Source: an uncultured bacterium (GTDB lineage Bacteria > Cyanobacteriota > Vampirovibrionia > Gastranaerophilales > Gastranaerophilaceae). From it: 39,628 nucleotides of DNA. Both the position numbers and the translations under genes were made by a program. The stretch covers positions 1 through 39,628 of the forward strand of contig CASEEG010000089.1 of assembly GCA_949286885.1 (NCBI GenBank), read 5' to 3'. Positions 9,117 to 18,244 of the stretch are shown here, in pieces (position 1 is the stretch's first letter; each line of letters begins with the position of its first letter). The notes under the pieces were generated by a model. That model was given only the letters and a program-made list of their open reading frames with translations, did not search any database and was not told where the DNA came from.

Positions 9117-10622
9117 ATGAAAAAACGAGCATATATAAGCGTATTTGACAAAACCGGAATTGTTGAACTTGCAAAAAAGCTGGTCTGCAATGGATGGGAA
9201 ATTGTCTCAACGGGTAATACATGCAAGGTTTTAATTGATAATGGTATAAATGCTCTAGAAAGTTCAACTATTACAGGTTTTAGCGAACTTTTAAACGGCA
9301 AAGTGAAATCTTTGCATCCTAAAATTTTTGCTCCAATCCTTGCAAATGAAGATGAAATAAAAACTTTGGATAGTGAACCCTTTTCGCTTGTTGTTGTTAA
9401 TTTATACCCATTTGAGGATTATAAAGGCAAAAATACTGATATTGATACGCTTTTAAAAAATATTGACATTGGAGGTGTTGCGCTTTTACGTGCAGGTGCA
9501 AAAAATTATAAAAATGTTACTGCTATTTGTGATACTTGTGATTATAACCTTGATTTTGACAATATTGATGAAATTACAAGACAGAAGCTTGCCCTAAAGG
9601 TTTTTGAAAAAACTTCCGAGTATGATTATACAATATTAGAAGAGCTTTCTTATAATTTTGGCATACAGGAGAGTAATTCTTTAAATGATATAAAGGCTTT
9701 ATATTTAAATAAAATAAATGATTTAAGATATGGCGAAAATCCTCACCAAAAGGCTGCTTTGTATTCGTATGATAAGCAGCTGGACTATGAAATTTTAAAC
9801 GGTAAAGAAATGTCTTATAACAATATACTGGATGCAACTGCTGCAGTTAATATTGCTGCAGAGTTTTTTGATGTAAATTGTTGTGTTATTGTAAAACATA
9901 CAAACCCATGCGGGGTTGCTCTGGGTAAAAGCATTGAAGATGCTTGGAAAAAAGCACTGGATTGCGACCCTCTAAGTGCTTTTGGCGGAATAGTTGCCTT
10001 TACAAAAGAAATAGATGATACTGTTGCTAAGCATTTAACGTCTATGTTTTTAGAAATAGTCATTGCGCCGTCTTATTCGCAAGCTGCGCTTGAGATATTA
10101 AAAACAAAGAAAAATTTGAGGGTTATAAAAATAAATACGCCTTTGGAAAAATATACAAATTTTGTATCACAAGAGGTTAAATTAACTCCCTTTGGCGTAC
10201 TTGTTCAGGAAAAAGATACACTTGAGCTTGATCCTGATAAATTTAAGATTGTTACAAAACAAAAGCCCACACAAGAACAAATCGAAGATATGGTGTTTGC
10301 ATTTAAAATTGCAAAACATGTTAAATCTAACGGTATAGTTGTTGCTAAAGATTTACGCACTTTAGGTATTTGTGGCGGACAAACAAGCAGGGTCGGTGCT
10401 GTTGAAATTGCTATAAATCGTGTTTGTGATTCTCCAAAAGATGCAATTCTTGCAAGCGATGGTTTTTTTCCTGCTGTTGATAACATACACCTGGCAGCAC
10501 AAAATAGAATTGCTGCAATTATTCAGCCTGCAGGTTCAATTAAAGATAAAGAGGTAATTGAAACTGCTGATAAAATGGGTATTATTATGGCAGTAACGGG
10601 GATTAGACACTTTAGACACTAA
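9117..10622 (+). CDS. purH: Bifunctional AICAR formyltransferase / IMP cyclohydrolase PurH
   Basis: PurH carries out the last two steps of de novo purine synthesis, AICAR to FAICAR to IMP. The N-terminal cyclohydrolase (MGS-like) domain, about residues 1-190, shows VSTGNTCKVL, VKSLHPKIFAPILA, VVVNLYPFE and IDIGGVALLRAGAKN. The C-terminal transformylase shows RYGENPHQKAALY, NNILDATAAVN, VKHTNPCGVALGKS and the terminal GIRHFRH. From ATG 9117 it is 501 residues, a little compact but complete. A TTG at 9102 in the same frame is rejected because the TGAGG ribosome site lies between it and the ATG. The MFS gene follows after 18 bases, probably cotranscribed. Confidence 0.98.
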   Translation: MKKRAYISVFDKTGIVELAKKLVCNGWEIVSTGNTCKVLIDNGINALESSTITGFSELLNGKVKSLHPKIFAPILANEDEIKTLDSEPFSLVVVNLYPFEDYKGKNTDIDTLLKNIDIGGVALLRAGAKNYKNVTAICDTCDYNLDFDNIDEITRQKLALKVFEKTSEYDYTILEELSYNFGIQESNSLNDIKALYLNKINDLRYGENPHQKAALYSYDKQLDYEILNGKEMSYNNILDATAAVNIAAEFFDVNCCVIVKHTNPCGVALGKSIEDAWKKALDCDPLSAFGGIVAFTKEIDDTVAKHLTSMFLEIVIAPSYSQAALEILKTKKNLRVIKINTPLEKYTNFVSQEVKLTPFGVLVQEKDTLELDPDKFKIVTKQKPTQEQIEDMVFAFKIAKHVKSNGIVVAKDLRTLGICGGQTSRVGAVEIAINRVCDSPKDAILASDGFFPAVDNIHLAAQNRIAAIIQPAGSIKDKEVIETADKMGIIMAVTGIRHFRH

Positions 10623-10640
10623 GAGAAGGTATTAACAACA

Positions 10641-11828
10641 ATGAAAAATGCAGATAAAAAAGCAATCGTCGGATTATGCAGCGGACATTTTATGGTGGAT
10701 TGGTATGCTTCAATTCTTGTGCCGTTGTATCCTGCTATTACGGCTAAATTAGGCATTTCACTTTCTTTCATAAGTACGATTATTGCTTTTGGACACATGC
10801 TATCTTCTATGTTGCAGCCTGTTTTTGGGTATATTTCTGATAAACTCAAGCACAGAACTTTTATGTTTTGGGGTCTTGTTATGACTTCAGTTTTTATACC
10901 CTTAACAGTAGTTTCAAACTCTGCAAAATTTTTAGCTTTATTTTTGGTACTTGGTATGTGTGGCAATGCTTTTTATCATCCTCAAGTTACCTGCCTTGTT
11001 AATACTTTTTGTTATAATAACCCTAAACTTTCAAAGTATATGGGTATGTTTTTGGGCTTAGGAACTATAGGTTATGCAATTGGTCCTGTTTGTTCTTCTG
11101 CTGCTCTTGCTGCCTTTGGAGAAAATTCCTTGCTGTTATTTTCTATTCCCGGGATATTAACAGCATTGTTAATCTATTTTGTTGTTCCAAAAATTCCTGC
11201 GGAAACTGTATGCCAAAGAAAAGAAAAATTTTTGCCCATTATGAAAGAAATTTTAAGTTCTAAAGTTATTCTGGGACTTGTGCTTATTTCTGTTGTAAAA
11301 TCGGGAGTTAGCATAAGTTTTGGTACTTATATGCCATTTTTGTTAGAAAATAACGGCTTTAATTTAAACCAAATTGGTCTTGTTGTTACCTTATTTTTTA
11401 CCATAAGCGGGATTGCAACAATGATTAGCCCTAAAATCGAAGAAATAATTGGTGGAGCAAATGTAATCAGGCTTTCTTTCTTTTCAATTTTACCACTTAC
11501 CTTGCTTACGCTTTTTGTGATTGAAAAAGCACCATACCTTGCTGCTGCCCTGTTTATCTTAACAGGCTTCTTTATTTTGCTTTCAGTTTCTGTTACACTC
11601 GTCAGTGCACAGAAGTTGGTTAGCGAAAATAAAGGTGTCATTTCCGGAATAATGCAAGGTTTTAGCTGGGGTCTAGGCGCGCTTTTCCTTGCACCAATGG
11701 GTTTTGTCGGACAATATTTCGGCGTTGATAAGATACTTATTATAATGGGTACAGTTGCATTTTTGACTGGTATTTTTGGTATTTCAAGAGAACTAAAAGA
11801 AGTTTTTGAGTGTGAGGCTCATCTATAA
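10641..11828 (+). CDS. MFS transporter, fosmidomycin-resistance (Fsr)-like
   Basis: A 395-residue inner-membrane transporter with about 12 helices. The N-terminal segment (HFMVDWYASILVPLYPAI), the loop after helix 2 (QPVFGYISDKLKHR) and FYHPQVTCLVNTF resemble the Fsr subgroup of the major facilitator superfamily, which exports small drugs such as fosmidomycin. The natural substrate cannot be read from the sequence. It sits 18 bases after purH with a moderate AAGG site, so it may be read through from that promoter. Confidence 0.8.
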   Translation: MKNADKKAIVGLCSGHFMVDWYASILVPLYPAITAKLGISLSFISTIIAFGHMLSSMLQPVFGYISDKLKHRTFMFWGLVMTSVFIPLTVVSNSAKFLALFLVLGMCGNAFYHPQVTCLVNTFCYNNPKLSKYMGMFLGLGTIGYAIGPVCSSAALAAFGENSLLLFSIPGILTALLIYFVVPKIPAETVCQRKEKFLPIMKEILSSKVILGLVLISVVKSGVSISFGTYMPFLLENNGFNLNQIGLVVTLFFTISGIATMISPKIEEIIGGANVIRLSFFSILPLTLLTLFVIEKAPYLAAALFILTGFFILLSVSVTLVSAQKLVSENKGVISGIMQGFSWGLGALFLAPMGFVGQYFGVDKILIIMGTVAFLTGIFGISRELKEVFECEAHL

Positions 11829-11859
11829 TTGTTAAGTTTTGTTAATGCACAATTATTTT
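11825..11859 (+). terminator. Weak AT-rich hairpin after the MFS gene
   Basis: ATAATTGT (11825-11832, including the stop codon) can pair with ACAATTAT (11849-11856), followed by a short T run. The stem is almost all A-T with a 16-base loop, so termination would be weak. Confidence 0.3.
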
Positions 11860-11861
11860 GA

Positions 11862-11890
11862 TTGGCAATTTTTCTCTTAAAAAATACTTT
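11862..11890 (+). promoter_or_regulatory. Possible promoter of the 88-residue gene
   Basis: TTGGCA (11862-11867) and TACTTT (11885-11890) are 17 bases apart. TATAAA starting at 11890 is an alternative -10 at a poorer distance. A leader of about 40 bases with GGGAGAG precedes the ATG at 11938. Confidence 0.35.
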
Positions 11891-11937
11891 ATAAATGTAC
11901 GGAATGGGAATTAAAACTAAATTTAAGGGAGAGAAAT

Positions 11938-12204
11938 ATGGCAATAGGAGCTAAGGACAAAATTGATGCACTTTTGGTTAAAAAATATCAAGGATTAAAA
12001 GTAGATAATCCGGTTATTCAAACATCAATGATTGATCCTAACAGAATGCTTGATGCTATGAATGATTTTGCAATGGTTCAAATGAATGCTTTAAATCTTC
12101 ATCAACAACTTAAATCTACATGTATCAAGGCAATTTCTCTAAATATTCAATATCGTAAATCAAGAAATTTGAAATCTAAAAAAGCTGTTCAGGCTGCTCA
12201 ATAG
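11938..12204 (+). CDS. Small hypothetical protein, unknown family
   Basis: An 88-residue basic protein with no signal peptide, membrane segment or motif I recognise. The middle (DPNRMLDAMNDFAMVQMNALNLHQQL) looks helical and Met-rich; the C-terminus is Lys/Arg/Ala-rich (YRKSRNLKSKKAVQAAQ). It is probably a real gene. It has a strong GGGAGAG ribosome site, its own possible promoter, an ATG start, a frame filling the whole gap between the MFS gene and maf, and codon use like its neighbours. A small cytoplasmic or nucleic-acid-associated protein is possible, but nothing shows it. Confidence 0.6.
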   Translation: MAIGAKDKIDALLVKKYQGLKVDNPVIQTSMIDPNRMLDAMNDFAMVQMNALNLHQQLKSTCIKAISLNIQYRKSRNLKSKKAVQAAQ

Positions 12205-12208
12205 TTTG

Positions 12209-12217
12209 TGTTATAAT
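12209..12217 (+). promoter_or_regulatory. Leaderless-type extended -10 promoter of maf
   Basis: TGT plus consensus TATAAT (12212-12217) ends exactly 6 bases before the maf ATG at 12224, so transcription should begin at or next to the A of the start codon. There is no ribosome site between. Confidence 0.6.
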
Positions 12218-12223
12218 TCTGCA

Positions 12224-12832
12224 ATGACATTTTACAATGAAAAAAGAATTATTCTTGCTTCAAATTCGCCACGCAGAAAGCAGATACTTTCAGTTTTTGG
12301 TTATAATTTTAATGTTTGTAAATCGTATTATAAGGAAGATAAATTTGAAAAATTTTCGTATGAAAATATAAAAAAGAATTCTCTGGGTAAGGCATTCGAT
12401 GTTGCACAAAGAATTTCTTTTGATGCAATAGTTGTGGGTGCTGATACCATGGTGATCCTCGATAGTGTGTGTTTGTTAAATAAGCCTCAGAATTATAATG
12501 AGGCTTTTTTTATGTTAAAAAATCTGAGTGCTAAGACTCATTGTGTAGTTACGTCTATATCGATTGTTGAGTCAAGCAGTTTAAAAAATCTGACTGAATT
12601 TACAAAAACTATTGTTACTTTTAGGAAATTAGATGATGATGAAATTATTGAGTATTTAAAAGTAAAAAATCCCATGGATAAAGCAGGCAGTTATGGTATA
12701 CAAGATTTTCTTGACGAATCTAATTATACAAATCCCCCGAAGGAAAGTTTTATAAAAAAAATTGAAGGAGATTATTATAACGTTGTCGGCTTTAGCCCTT
12801 ACACGTTTGAAAAAATGCTTAAAAGCTTTTAA
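12224..12832 (+). CDS. maf: Maf-family nucleoside triphosphate pyrophosphatase
   Basis: Maf proteins hydrolyse non-canonical or modified nucleoside triphosphates (dTTP/UTP or m7GTP depending on subtype) as house-cleaning enzymes. The signatures are IILASNSPRRKQIL at the N-terminus, VVGADTMVIL (catalytic Asp region), DKAGSYGIQDF and GDYYNVVGFSP at the C-terminus. The 202-residue length is normal. A TTG at 12206 is in frame, but the ATG at 12224 matches the family N-terminus and sits 6 bases after a consensus extended -10 with no ribosome site, so a leaderless mRNA is likely. Confidence 0.92.
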   Translation: MTFYNEKRIILASNSPRRKQILSVFGYNFNVCKSYYKEDKFEKFSYENIKKNSLGKAFDVAQRISFDAIVVGADTMVILDSVCLLNKPQNYNEAFFMLKNLSAKTHCVVTSISIVESSSLKNLTEFTKTIVTFRKLDDDEIIEYLKVKNPMDKAGSYGIQDFLDESNYTNPPKESFIKKIEGDYYNVVGFSPYTFEKMLKSF

Positions 12833-12898
12833 AAAACTTTACTTTAGTTTGTTTGTGTAGTTTAATTAATGTGTGGCAAGTTAGCGGATTTGGTTTGG

Positions 12899-13849
12899 AT
12901 GATAGAGATTTTAAAAACACAAGATAATAACGAACTTGTCGAACTGAGCATTTCTGAGGCACAGTGTGGTTCTTGGTTTAATCTCATTGATCCGACCTAT
13001 GAAGAGATACAAAAAGTTTCCCTTGTTTTAAATCTCGATGAAAGTTTTTTAAGAAATTCTCTTGACGTTGATGAGCGCTCTCGCATGGAGTACGAAGATG
13101 GACATTTGTTGATTATTACAAACATCCCGGTTATGGAGGATGAGGGAGCTTTTGATACTTTGCCGCTTGGTATTATTTTTACTCCAACAAGCTTTATCAC
13201 TGTCTGCTCAAAAGAAAACAGAATTATAAGTTCGTTTAATAAAGAAACAGCAAGTTTTTTTGACACAAGGAATAAGACAAGATTTTTGCTAAATATACTT
13301 TTTCGATCAACTAAATACTATTTGAGATATTTAAATTTCATAAATAAACAAACTGATAAAATTGAAGATAATTTAAGAAAAACAATGAAAAACAAAGCTC
13401 TTTTCCAGTTGTTTGAGGCTCAAAAATCTCTTGTTTATTTTACTACTGCGTTGAAAGATAACTATATTGTTCTTCAAAAAATTATGCGTATTACTAAAAC
13501 TGCACCGGTGTCGCCATTAAAATTTAATGAGGATGATATTGATCTGCTTGAGGATGTCATTATTGAAAATAAACAGGCGCTTGAGATGGTTGAAATGCAT
13601 AGAAACATCCTTGAAAATATGATGGATGCTTTTGCCTCAATTATTTCAAATAATTTAAATATTGTTATGAAATTTTTGACATCAATAACGATAATTCTTG
13701 CTATACCAACCATGTTTGCAAGTTTTTGGGGAATGAATGTCCACTTGCCGTTTGCTGCTCATCAATTTGGTTTTGTAATTGTAATATTTATTTCAGGTAT
13801 TGCTTCGATGCTTGCTGCGGCACTTTTTGCGAAAAAAGGTATGTTTTAA
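12899..13849 (+). CDS. corA: CorA-family Mg2+ (divalent cation) transporter
   Basis: CorA forms a pentameric inner-membrane channel for Mg2+ (sometimes Co2+/Ni2+). The long cytoplasmic alpha/beta domain is followed by a coiled helix and two membrane helices near the C-terminus, with the diagnostic GMN filter motif (FWGMNVHLPF). The start is uncertain. ATG 12899 (MIEILKTQ) matches the usual CorA N-terminus, while ATG 12869 adds ten residues. Neither has a ribosome site; a TGTAGTTT stretch just upstream of 12869 could act as a weak leaderless promoter. The last 62 bases overlap the convergent flavoprotein gene. Confidence 0.92.
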   Translation: MIEILKTQDNNELVELSISEAQCGSWFNLIDPTYEEIQKVSLVLNLDESFLRNSLDVDERSRMEYEDGHLLIITNIPVMEDEGAFDTLPLGIIFTPTSFITVCSKENRIISSFNKETASFFDTRNKTRFLLNILFRSTKYYLRYLNFINKQTDKIEDNLRKTMKNKALFQLFEAQKSLVYFTTALKDNYIVLQKIMRITKTAPVSPLKFNEDDIDLLEDVIIENKQALEMVEMHRNILENMMDAFASIISNNLNIVMKFLTSITIILAIPTMFASFWGMNVHLPFAAHQFGFVIVIFISGIASMLAAALFAKKGMF

Positions 13850-14897
13850 TTCCCTCCGCTGCACAATAACCGCTACTCCAGCAGTTCTGCAGGTTATACC
13901 CCCCGCAAAATCCGTCAATATTCATTACTTCCCCGCAAAAGAATATCTTAGGATTAATTTTTGATTGACAGTTATTGTTAATCTCTTTTAATTCAATTCC
14001 GCCGCAAGTAACAATTTCACCTTTTCCGTCAGTTGAAATCACATTGAAAATTATGCTTCCAAGTTTTTCTATATCCTTTTTGCTTATATTTGCACAATCT
14101 TTGCTATAATTTTCTACAACTACCCGAGCAAGTGATTTTGGTATGAATTTTGAAACAATATTTCCGAAACTTTTTCTGGGATTGTTTTTGACTTCTTGCA
14201 TAAGTTCAATTGTGTTAATCAGTGGGATTTCTATTTCATAAGGGAATTTTTTTCTAGCATTAAGTGAAGATATTTCGTATATTAACGGGCCCGAAATACC
14301 ATCTTTTGTAAATAATATTTCTCCTCCTTTGGTATTTAGGACAACGCCCTCGGGATATTTCGGACTTTCGGGACTTAATTTTAGCCCGCATAGTGACGCT
14401 TTAGGTTCAACTATTTCATGTCCAATTTCTTGTATTGGCTTGTAGCCGCTTTTTGATCCTGTTGAGATGACTATAGCATCATAGTCTGCAACTTCTTTTA
14501 TGCTCTTTATTTCTTTTTTAATTATTTTTGCGCAATTTAGAGCTTTAAGCATTTTTTTGCGCATATCTTTTGCACTGTTTGATGTTGGAAAGTATCTGAA
14601 ATCCTCTTGCATGTAAGTTTCTATTCCTATACTCTCAAAGAATTCCAGAGTTTGACACACAAAATGTTTTGAAAAGATTGAATATAGAAATTTTTCTCCT
14701 CGCGGGTAGTTTTTTGCAAACTCTTTAATATCGTCTCCGAAATGGGTTAAATTGCATCTGCCGCCGCCTGTTGCCAGTAGAGTTTTAAGAGGTATATCTT
14801 TTTCAAAGATATCAATTTTTATATTTTTAAACCTTTGTAGCTGAAGTGCACAGTATATGCCCGAAGGCCCCGCGCCTATGATTGCCACTTTTTTCAT
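13788..14897 (-). CDS. HI0933/BaiN-family FAD-dependent oxidoreductase
   Basis: A 369-residue flavoprotein. The N-terminal Rossmann motif VAIIGAGPSGIYCALQLQ binds FAD. LLATGGGRCNLTH is the family hallmark, and GEVMNIDGFCGGYNLQNCW near the C-terminus closes the FAD site. Members are called NAD(P)/FAD-dependent oxidoreductases or aminoacetone oxidase-like; physiological substrates are poorly defined. It starts within a 4-base overlap with the end of folK, so the two are cotranscribed. Its 3' end runs 62 bases antisense into corA, an unusually long convergent overlap for bacterial genes. Confidence 0.9.
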   Translation of the reverse strand: MKKVAIIGAGPSGIYCALQLQRFKNIKIDIFEKDIPLKTLLATGGGRCNLTHFGDDIKEFAKNYPRGEKFLYSIFSKHFVCQTLEFFESIGIETYMQEDFRYFPTSNSAKDMRKKMLKALNCAKIIKKEIKSIKEVADYDAIVISTGSKSGYKPIQEIGHEIVEPKASLCGLKLSPESPKYPEGVVLNTKGGEILFTKDGISGPLIYEISSLNARKKFPYEIEIPLINTIELMQEVKNNPRKSFGNIVSKFIPKSLARVVVENYSKDCANISKKDIEKLGSIIFNVISTDGKGEIVTCGGIELKEINNNCQSKINPKIFFCGEVMNIDGFCGGYNLQNCWSSGYCAAEGIKTYLFSQKVPQQASKQYLK

Positions 14898-15409
14898 TTA
14901 TTTGCTTCCGGTAATATTGTACCATAAAGAAAAACATCCTCGGGATTTTCAAGCGCCTCGTGCATTTCAATAATTGTTTTGTTTAAAATAGGGTGTGTGT
15001 AATTCGCATTTACTTCAATCATTGGAACAAGTGCAAATGCTCTTAGATGAACATATTTATGTGGTATTTCAAGAATTTCATTTTTAAAAACTAGATCATC
15101 ATAAAATAATATGTCTATATCAATAACTCTTTCGCTCCATTTTGGTTTGCCTTCACGTATTCTCCCCAATTTTGCCTCGATATTTTGACATACCCTTAAA
15201 AGTTCTATAGGTGAAAGTCTTGTATCTACGGCTATCGCTGCGTTTACAAACCAATTTTGAGAACTTAGTCCCCAAGGTTGTGTTTCATAAAAAGAAGACG
15301 CACGCAAGAGTGTTATATTATTATCGTTGGTCAAAAGTCTAACCGCCTGTTGTATATTTGACAGTCGATCACCTAAATTTGAACCCAGTGACAGATAAGC
15401 TTTTGACAT
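14894..15409 (-). CDS. folK: 2-amino-4-hydroxy-6-hydroxymethyldihydropteridine pyrophosphokinase FolK
   Basis: FolK transfers pyrophosphate from ATP to 6-hydroxymethyl-7,8-dihydropterin in folate synthesis. AYLSLGSNLGDRLSNIQQAV, YETQPWGL, WFVNAAIAV and WSERVIDIDILFYDDLVF are the family signatures (the last includes the catalytic Asp pair). The start at 15409 is chosen over an in-frame upstream ATG at 15430 because an AGGAA ribosome site lies between them and the family N-terminus begins here. At 171 residues the length is normal. Its promoter appears to share a palindromic -10 with divergent ftsH. Confidence 0.95.
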   Translation of the reverse strand: MSKAYLSLGSNLGDRLSNIQQAVRLLTNDNNITLLRASSFYETQPWGLSSQNWFVNAAIAVDTRLSPIELLRVCQNIEAKLGRIREGKPKWSERVIDIDILFYDDLVFKNEILEIPHKYVHLRAFALVPMIEVNANYTHPILNKTIIEMHEALENPEDVFLYGTILPEANK

Positions 15410-15423
15410 ATATTTATTCCTGA

Positions 15424-15452
15424 TTAACATTTTATTATTCTTTTGCTATAAT
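15424..15452 (+). promoter_or_regulatory. ftsH promoter
   Basis: TTAACA (15424-15429), a 17-base spacer and TATAAT (15447-15452) preceded by TGC give a near-ideal promoter with an extended -10. The ftsH ATG follows at 15486 with an AGGGG ribosome site. Confidence 0.8.
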
Positions 15453-15456
15453 AGCA
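15448..15456 (-). promoter_or_regulatory. Opposing extended -10 for folK
   Basis: On the minus strand the same bases read TGC plus TATTAT because TTGCTATAATAGCAA (15443-15457) is a perfect odd palindrome. It is correctly placed to drive folK with a leader of about 30 bases. A convincing -35 for this direction is not visible. Confidence 0.5.
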
Positions 15457-15485
15457 ACAGTAAATATTTTGTTACAGGGGTAAAG

Positions 15486-17381
15486 ATGAACAAAAATCAG
15501 TCAATGGGAGTTTATATAATTGTAGGAATCATTGCCTTATTGCTAATAGTAGTTGCTTTTGCTGGTCCAACAACTACAAGCAGTGAGCTTTCGTATTCAC
15601 AGTTTTTAGAAAAAGTAAGAGCTGGTGAAATTGAAAGTGTTACTATTTCTAAAAATCTTGTAACTGCTATTCCAAAAGACGATGTAAAAACTGAAAAAAA
15701 AGAAATTGAAAAGCCAAAAACTGATATTGTTGGGCTTTCTAATGTCAATCAGCCTGCAACTTTCCAGTATAAAATCCAAATCCCTGATAATGACCCAAGC
15801 CTGCTTTCAGTTCTTGAGCAAAATAATGTCGAAATAAATATTAAAAAGCCCCAAGAGGGCTCTTTGTTGGGTACTATAGGTTCACTGCTTGTCCCTATAT
15901 TTTTTATTGGTTTGATTATTTTACTTTTGCGTGGTATTCAACAGGGCGGCTCGGCTGCAATGAATTTTGGTAAATCACGCGCAAAAATGATGCAGGAAAA
16001 TAAAGTAAAGGTTACCTTCAAAGATGTTGCAGGTATCGACGAAGAAAAACAAGAATTAGAAGAAATTGTTGATTTTCTTAAAAATGGAGATAAATATACA
16101 AAACTTGGTGCAAAAATTCCAAAAGGTGTTCTTTTAGTTGGTGTTCCGGGTACGGGTAAAACGCTTATGGCAAAAGCTGTTGCCGGCGAAGCAGGTGTAC
16201 CTTTCTTTTCAATTTCGGGTTCTGATTTTGTAGAAATGTTTGTTGGTGTTGGTGCCTCTCGTGTACGTGATTTGTTCGAACAAGCTAAAAAGCACCAGCC
16301 TTGTATTATCTTTATAGATGAAATTGATGCGGTTGGTCGTCAAAGAGGTGCTGGTATGGGTGGCGGTCATGATGAGCGTGAACAGACCCTTAACCAGTTA
16401 TTGGTTGAAATGGATGGGTTTGATGAAAATGTTAATATAATTGTTCTGGCAGCTACAAACCGTCCTGATATTTTAGATAATGCACTTTTACGCCCAGGCA
16501 GGTTTGATAGACAAATTATAATTAATCGACCTGACATTTTAGGTCGTGAACAAATACTAGCAGTCCATGCAAAAAATAAACCTTTAGCAACGGATGTTGA
16601 TTTAAAGGTGCTCGCAAAGCGTACTCCAGGTTTTACCGGTGCTGATTTGCAGAATTTGTTGAACGAAGCTGCACTGCTGAGTGCAAGATATGACAAAAAC
16701 GAGATTTCAATGGAGCATATTGAAGAAGCAATTGACAAGGTTATGGCAGGCCCTGAAAAGAAGTCGAGAATTATTTCTGATGAAGAAAAAGAAAATACTG
16801 CCTATCATGAAGTCGGACATGCTTTGCTTGCAAGGCTTTTGAAGGATTGTGATCCTCTTCATAAAGTTTCTATTATTCCTCGTGGTATGGCGCTTGGCAT
16901 TACAACCGTATTACCCGAAAAAGATCATTTGACTCTTAAAAAGTCTCAGCTTTTGGATAGAATTACCATGATACTCGGTGGCAGAGTAGCGGAAGAATTG
17001 ATATACGGACCGGACTCTATTACTACAGGTGCTCAGAATGATTTAGAAAAAGTTTCTGCACTTGCCCGTAAAATGGTTACAGTATATGGAATGTCGGAAA
17101 AAATGGGTAACTTGGCTTATGGCACAAGTCAAGAGCATGTTTTTATGGGCAGGGATTTTGGTCATCAGCGTGATTTTAGCGAAGAAATTGCTGCCGATAT
17201 AGATAAAGAAGTAAAGCGCATAGTTGATGAACGTTATAATCTTGCAAAGCAATTGTTAAGTGAAAACGAAGATATGCTTAGAAAAATTGCAAAAGAACTT
17301 CTTGAACGCGAGACACTGGATGAATCCGAATTTAGTGAAATCATGAATAATATTATGGAACAAAGGGGGCAGCAAGCATAG
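15486..17381 (+). CDS. ftsH: ATP-dependent zinc metalloprotease FtsH
   Basis: FtsH is the membrane-anchored AAA+ protease that extracts and degrades membrane and short-lived cytosolic proteins. There is a first membrane helix at about residues 9-27, a periplasmic domain with [20 protein letters not shown], and a second helix at about 127-147. The AAA domain follows with GVPGTGKT (Walker A), [15 protein letters not shown] (Walker B) and RPGRFDRQI (second region of homology). The peptidase has the HEVGH zinc site at about residue 437 and a third ligand region near GAQNDLEK. At 631 residues it is full length. Its TAG stop overlaps the GTG start of acsD by one base, tying the protease to the corrinoid protein genes in one transcript. 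Confidence 0.98.
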   Translation: MNKNQSMGVYIIVGIIALLLIVVAFAGPTTTSSELSYSQFLEKVRAGEIESVTISKNLVTAIPKDDVKTEKKEIEKPKTDIVGLSNVNQPATFQYKIQIPDNDPSLLSVLEQNNVEINIKKPQEGSLLGTIGSLLVPIFFIGLIILLLRGIQQGGSAAMNFGKSRAKMMQENKVKVTFKDVAGIDEEKQELEEIVDFLKNGDKYTKLGAKIPKGVLLVGVPGTGKTLMAKAVAGEAGVPFFSISGSDFVEMFVGVGASRVRDLFEQAKKHQPCIIFIDEIDAVGRQRGAGMGGGHDEREQTLNQLLVEMDGFDENVNIIVLAATNRPDILDNALLRPGRFDRQIIINRPDILGREQILAVHAKNKPLATDVDLKVLAKRTPGFTGADLQNLLNEAALLSARYDKNEISMEHIEEAIDKVMAGPEKKSRIISDEEKENTAYHEVGHALLARLLKDCDPLHKVSIIPRGMALGITTVLPEKDHLTLKKSQLLDRITMILGGRVAEELIYGPDSITTGAQNDLEKVSALARKMVTVYGMSEKMGNLAYGTSQEHVFMGRDFGHQRDFSEEIAADIDKEVKRIVDERYNLAKQLLSENEDMLRKIAKELLERETLDESEFSEIMNNIMEQRGQQA

Positions 17382-18244
17382 TGTTGTTTGATTTTGATTT
17401 AAAAAGCGAAAAGCTTTCAAGACCAATTTTTGGATTAGAATTTCCCATAGAGCCAAGTGAGAGCTATTCGCCTGTCCTTAAGCAATATTGGGGTGATGTA
17501 GTTGGTAAGCCTGTAGAGTGGTTTTGTTTAGTTCAAAAGAAAGCTCTGGATCTTGGTGCTGCTTTTATTTGTCTTTACTTCAATTTGCAAGAGCCCGACT
17601 CTGTGTCAAAGCCATCAGTTCTTTTAAGGTGTGCTGATATTACATGTGAGATTTTAAAGAATTGTTCCATGCCATTAATGATAAAATTGAGTTCTCATGC
17701 CCAGTGGGATTGTGAGATTTTTGAGGCTATAGCTAAGTTTATCGACAGAGAAATTATAATTTCCCCTCTTCAAGCTACAAACTACGAAAAAATTATAAAA
17801 GATGCAAAAAACACAGGCTTAAAACATAAATTTGTATTAAGGACTCCTATTGATATTAATCTGACAAAAGAGTTGAATATATTATCAATTGATGCGGGCT
17901 TGTCGGATGATCAAATATTAATTGATCCTGACATGGGTTGCATTGGCTACGGTATCGACTATGGCTACAGTATTATTGAGCGTATTTGTCTTGCCAGACG
18001 TGCCGGTGATAGAATGCTTGACATGCCAATTATTGTATATGCCGGCGAAGAATCGTATAAGGCTAAAGAGTCAAAGAGTACTGATTTTGCCCCTTCATGG
18101 GGTGAGTTAAACAGTCGTGCAAAAATGTGGGAAATTTCGAGCGCTTCTTCTTTAATTGCTGCAGGTACAAATATTGTTGTTTGTTGGCATCCTGATGCTT
18201 TATGTGTGTTAAAAAAACAGTTTTGTGAGGTTATATGTCATTAG
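17381..18244 (+). CDS. acsD: Corrinoid iron-sulfur protein small subunit (AcsD/CdhD-like)
   Basis: This 287-residue TIM-barrel-type protein matches the delta subunit of the acetyl-CoA decarbonylase/synthase complex (small subunit of CFeSP). The clearest block is TPIDINLTKELNI, then ILIDPDMGCIGYGIDYGYS, IIERICLARRAGDRMLDMP and YAGEESYKAKES. With AcsC it binds a cobamide that carries methyl groups from methyl-tetrahydrofolate. It starts with GTG overlapping the ftsH stop, with AGGGGGC upstream; a TTG three bases later is possible. It overlaps acsC by 10 bases. No acsA, acsB or acsE lies beside it, which is unusual for Wood-Ljungdahl gene sets. Confidence 0.85.
   Translation: MLFDFDLKSEKLSRPIFGLEFPIEPSESYSPVLKQYWGDVVGKPVEWFCLVQKKALDLGAAFICLYFNLQEPDSVSKPSVLLRCADITCEILKNCSMPLMIKLSSHAQWDCEIFEAIAKFIDREIIISPLQATNYEKIIKDAKNTGLKHKFVLRTPIDINLTKELNILSIDAGLSDDQILIDPDMGCIGYGIDYGYSIIERICLARRAGDRMLDMPIIVYAGEESYKAKESKSTDFAPSWGELNSRAKMWEISSASSLIAAGTNIVVCWHPDALCVLKKQFCEVICH

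Noticed and set aside
16367-16738. Minus-strand open frame of 123 codons within ftsH
   Set aside because: Entirely antisense to the conserved AAA domain; Ser-rich shadow composition and no start signal.
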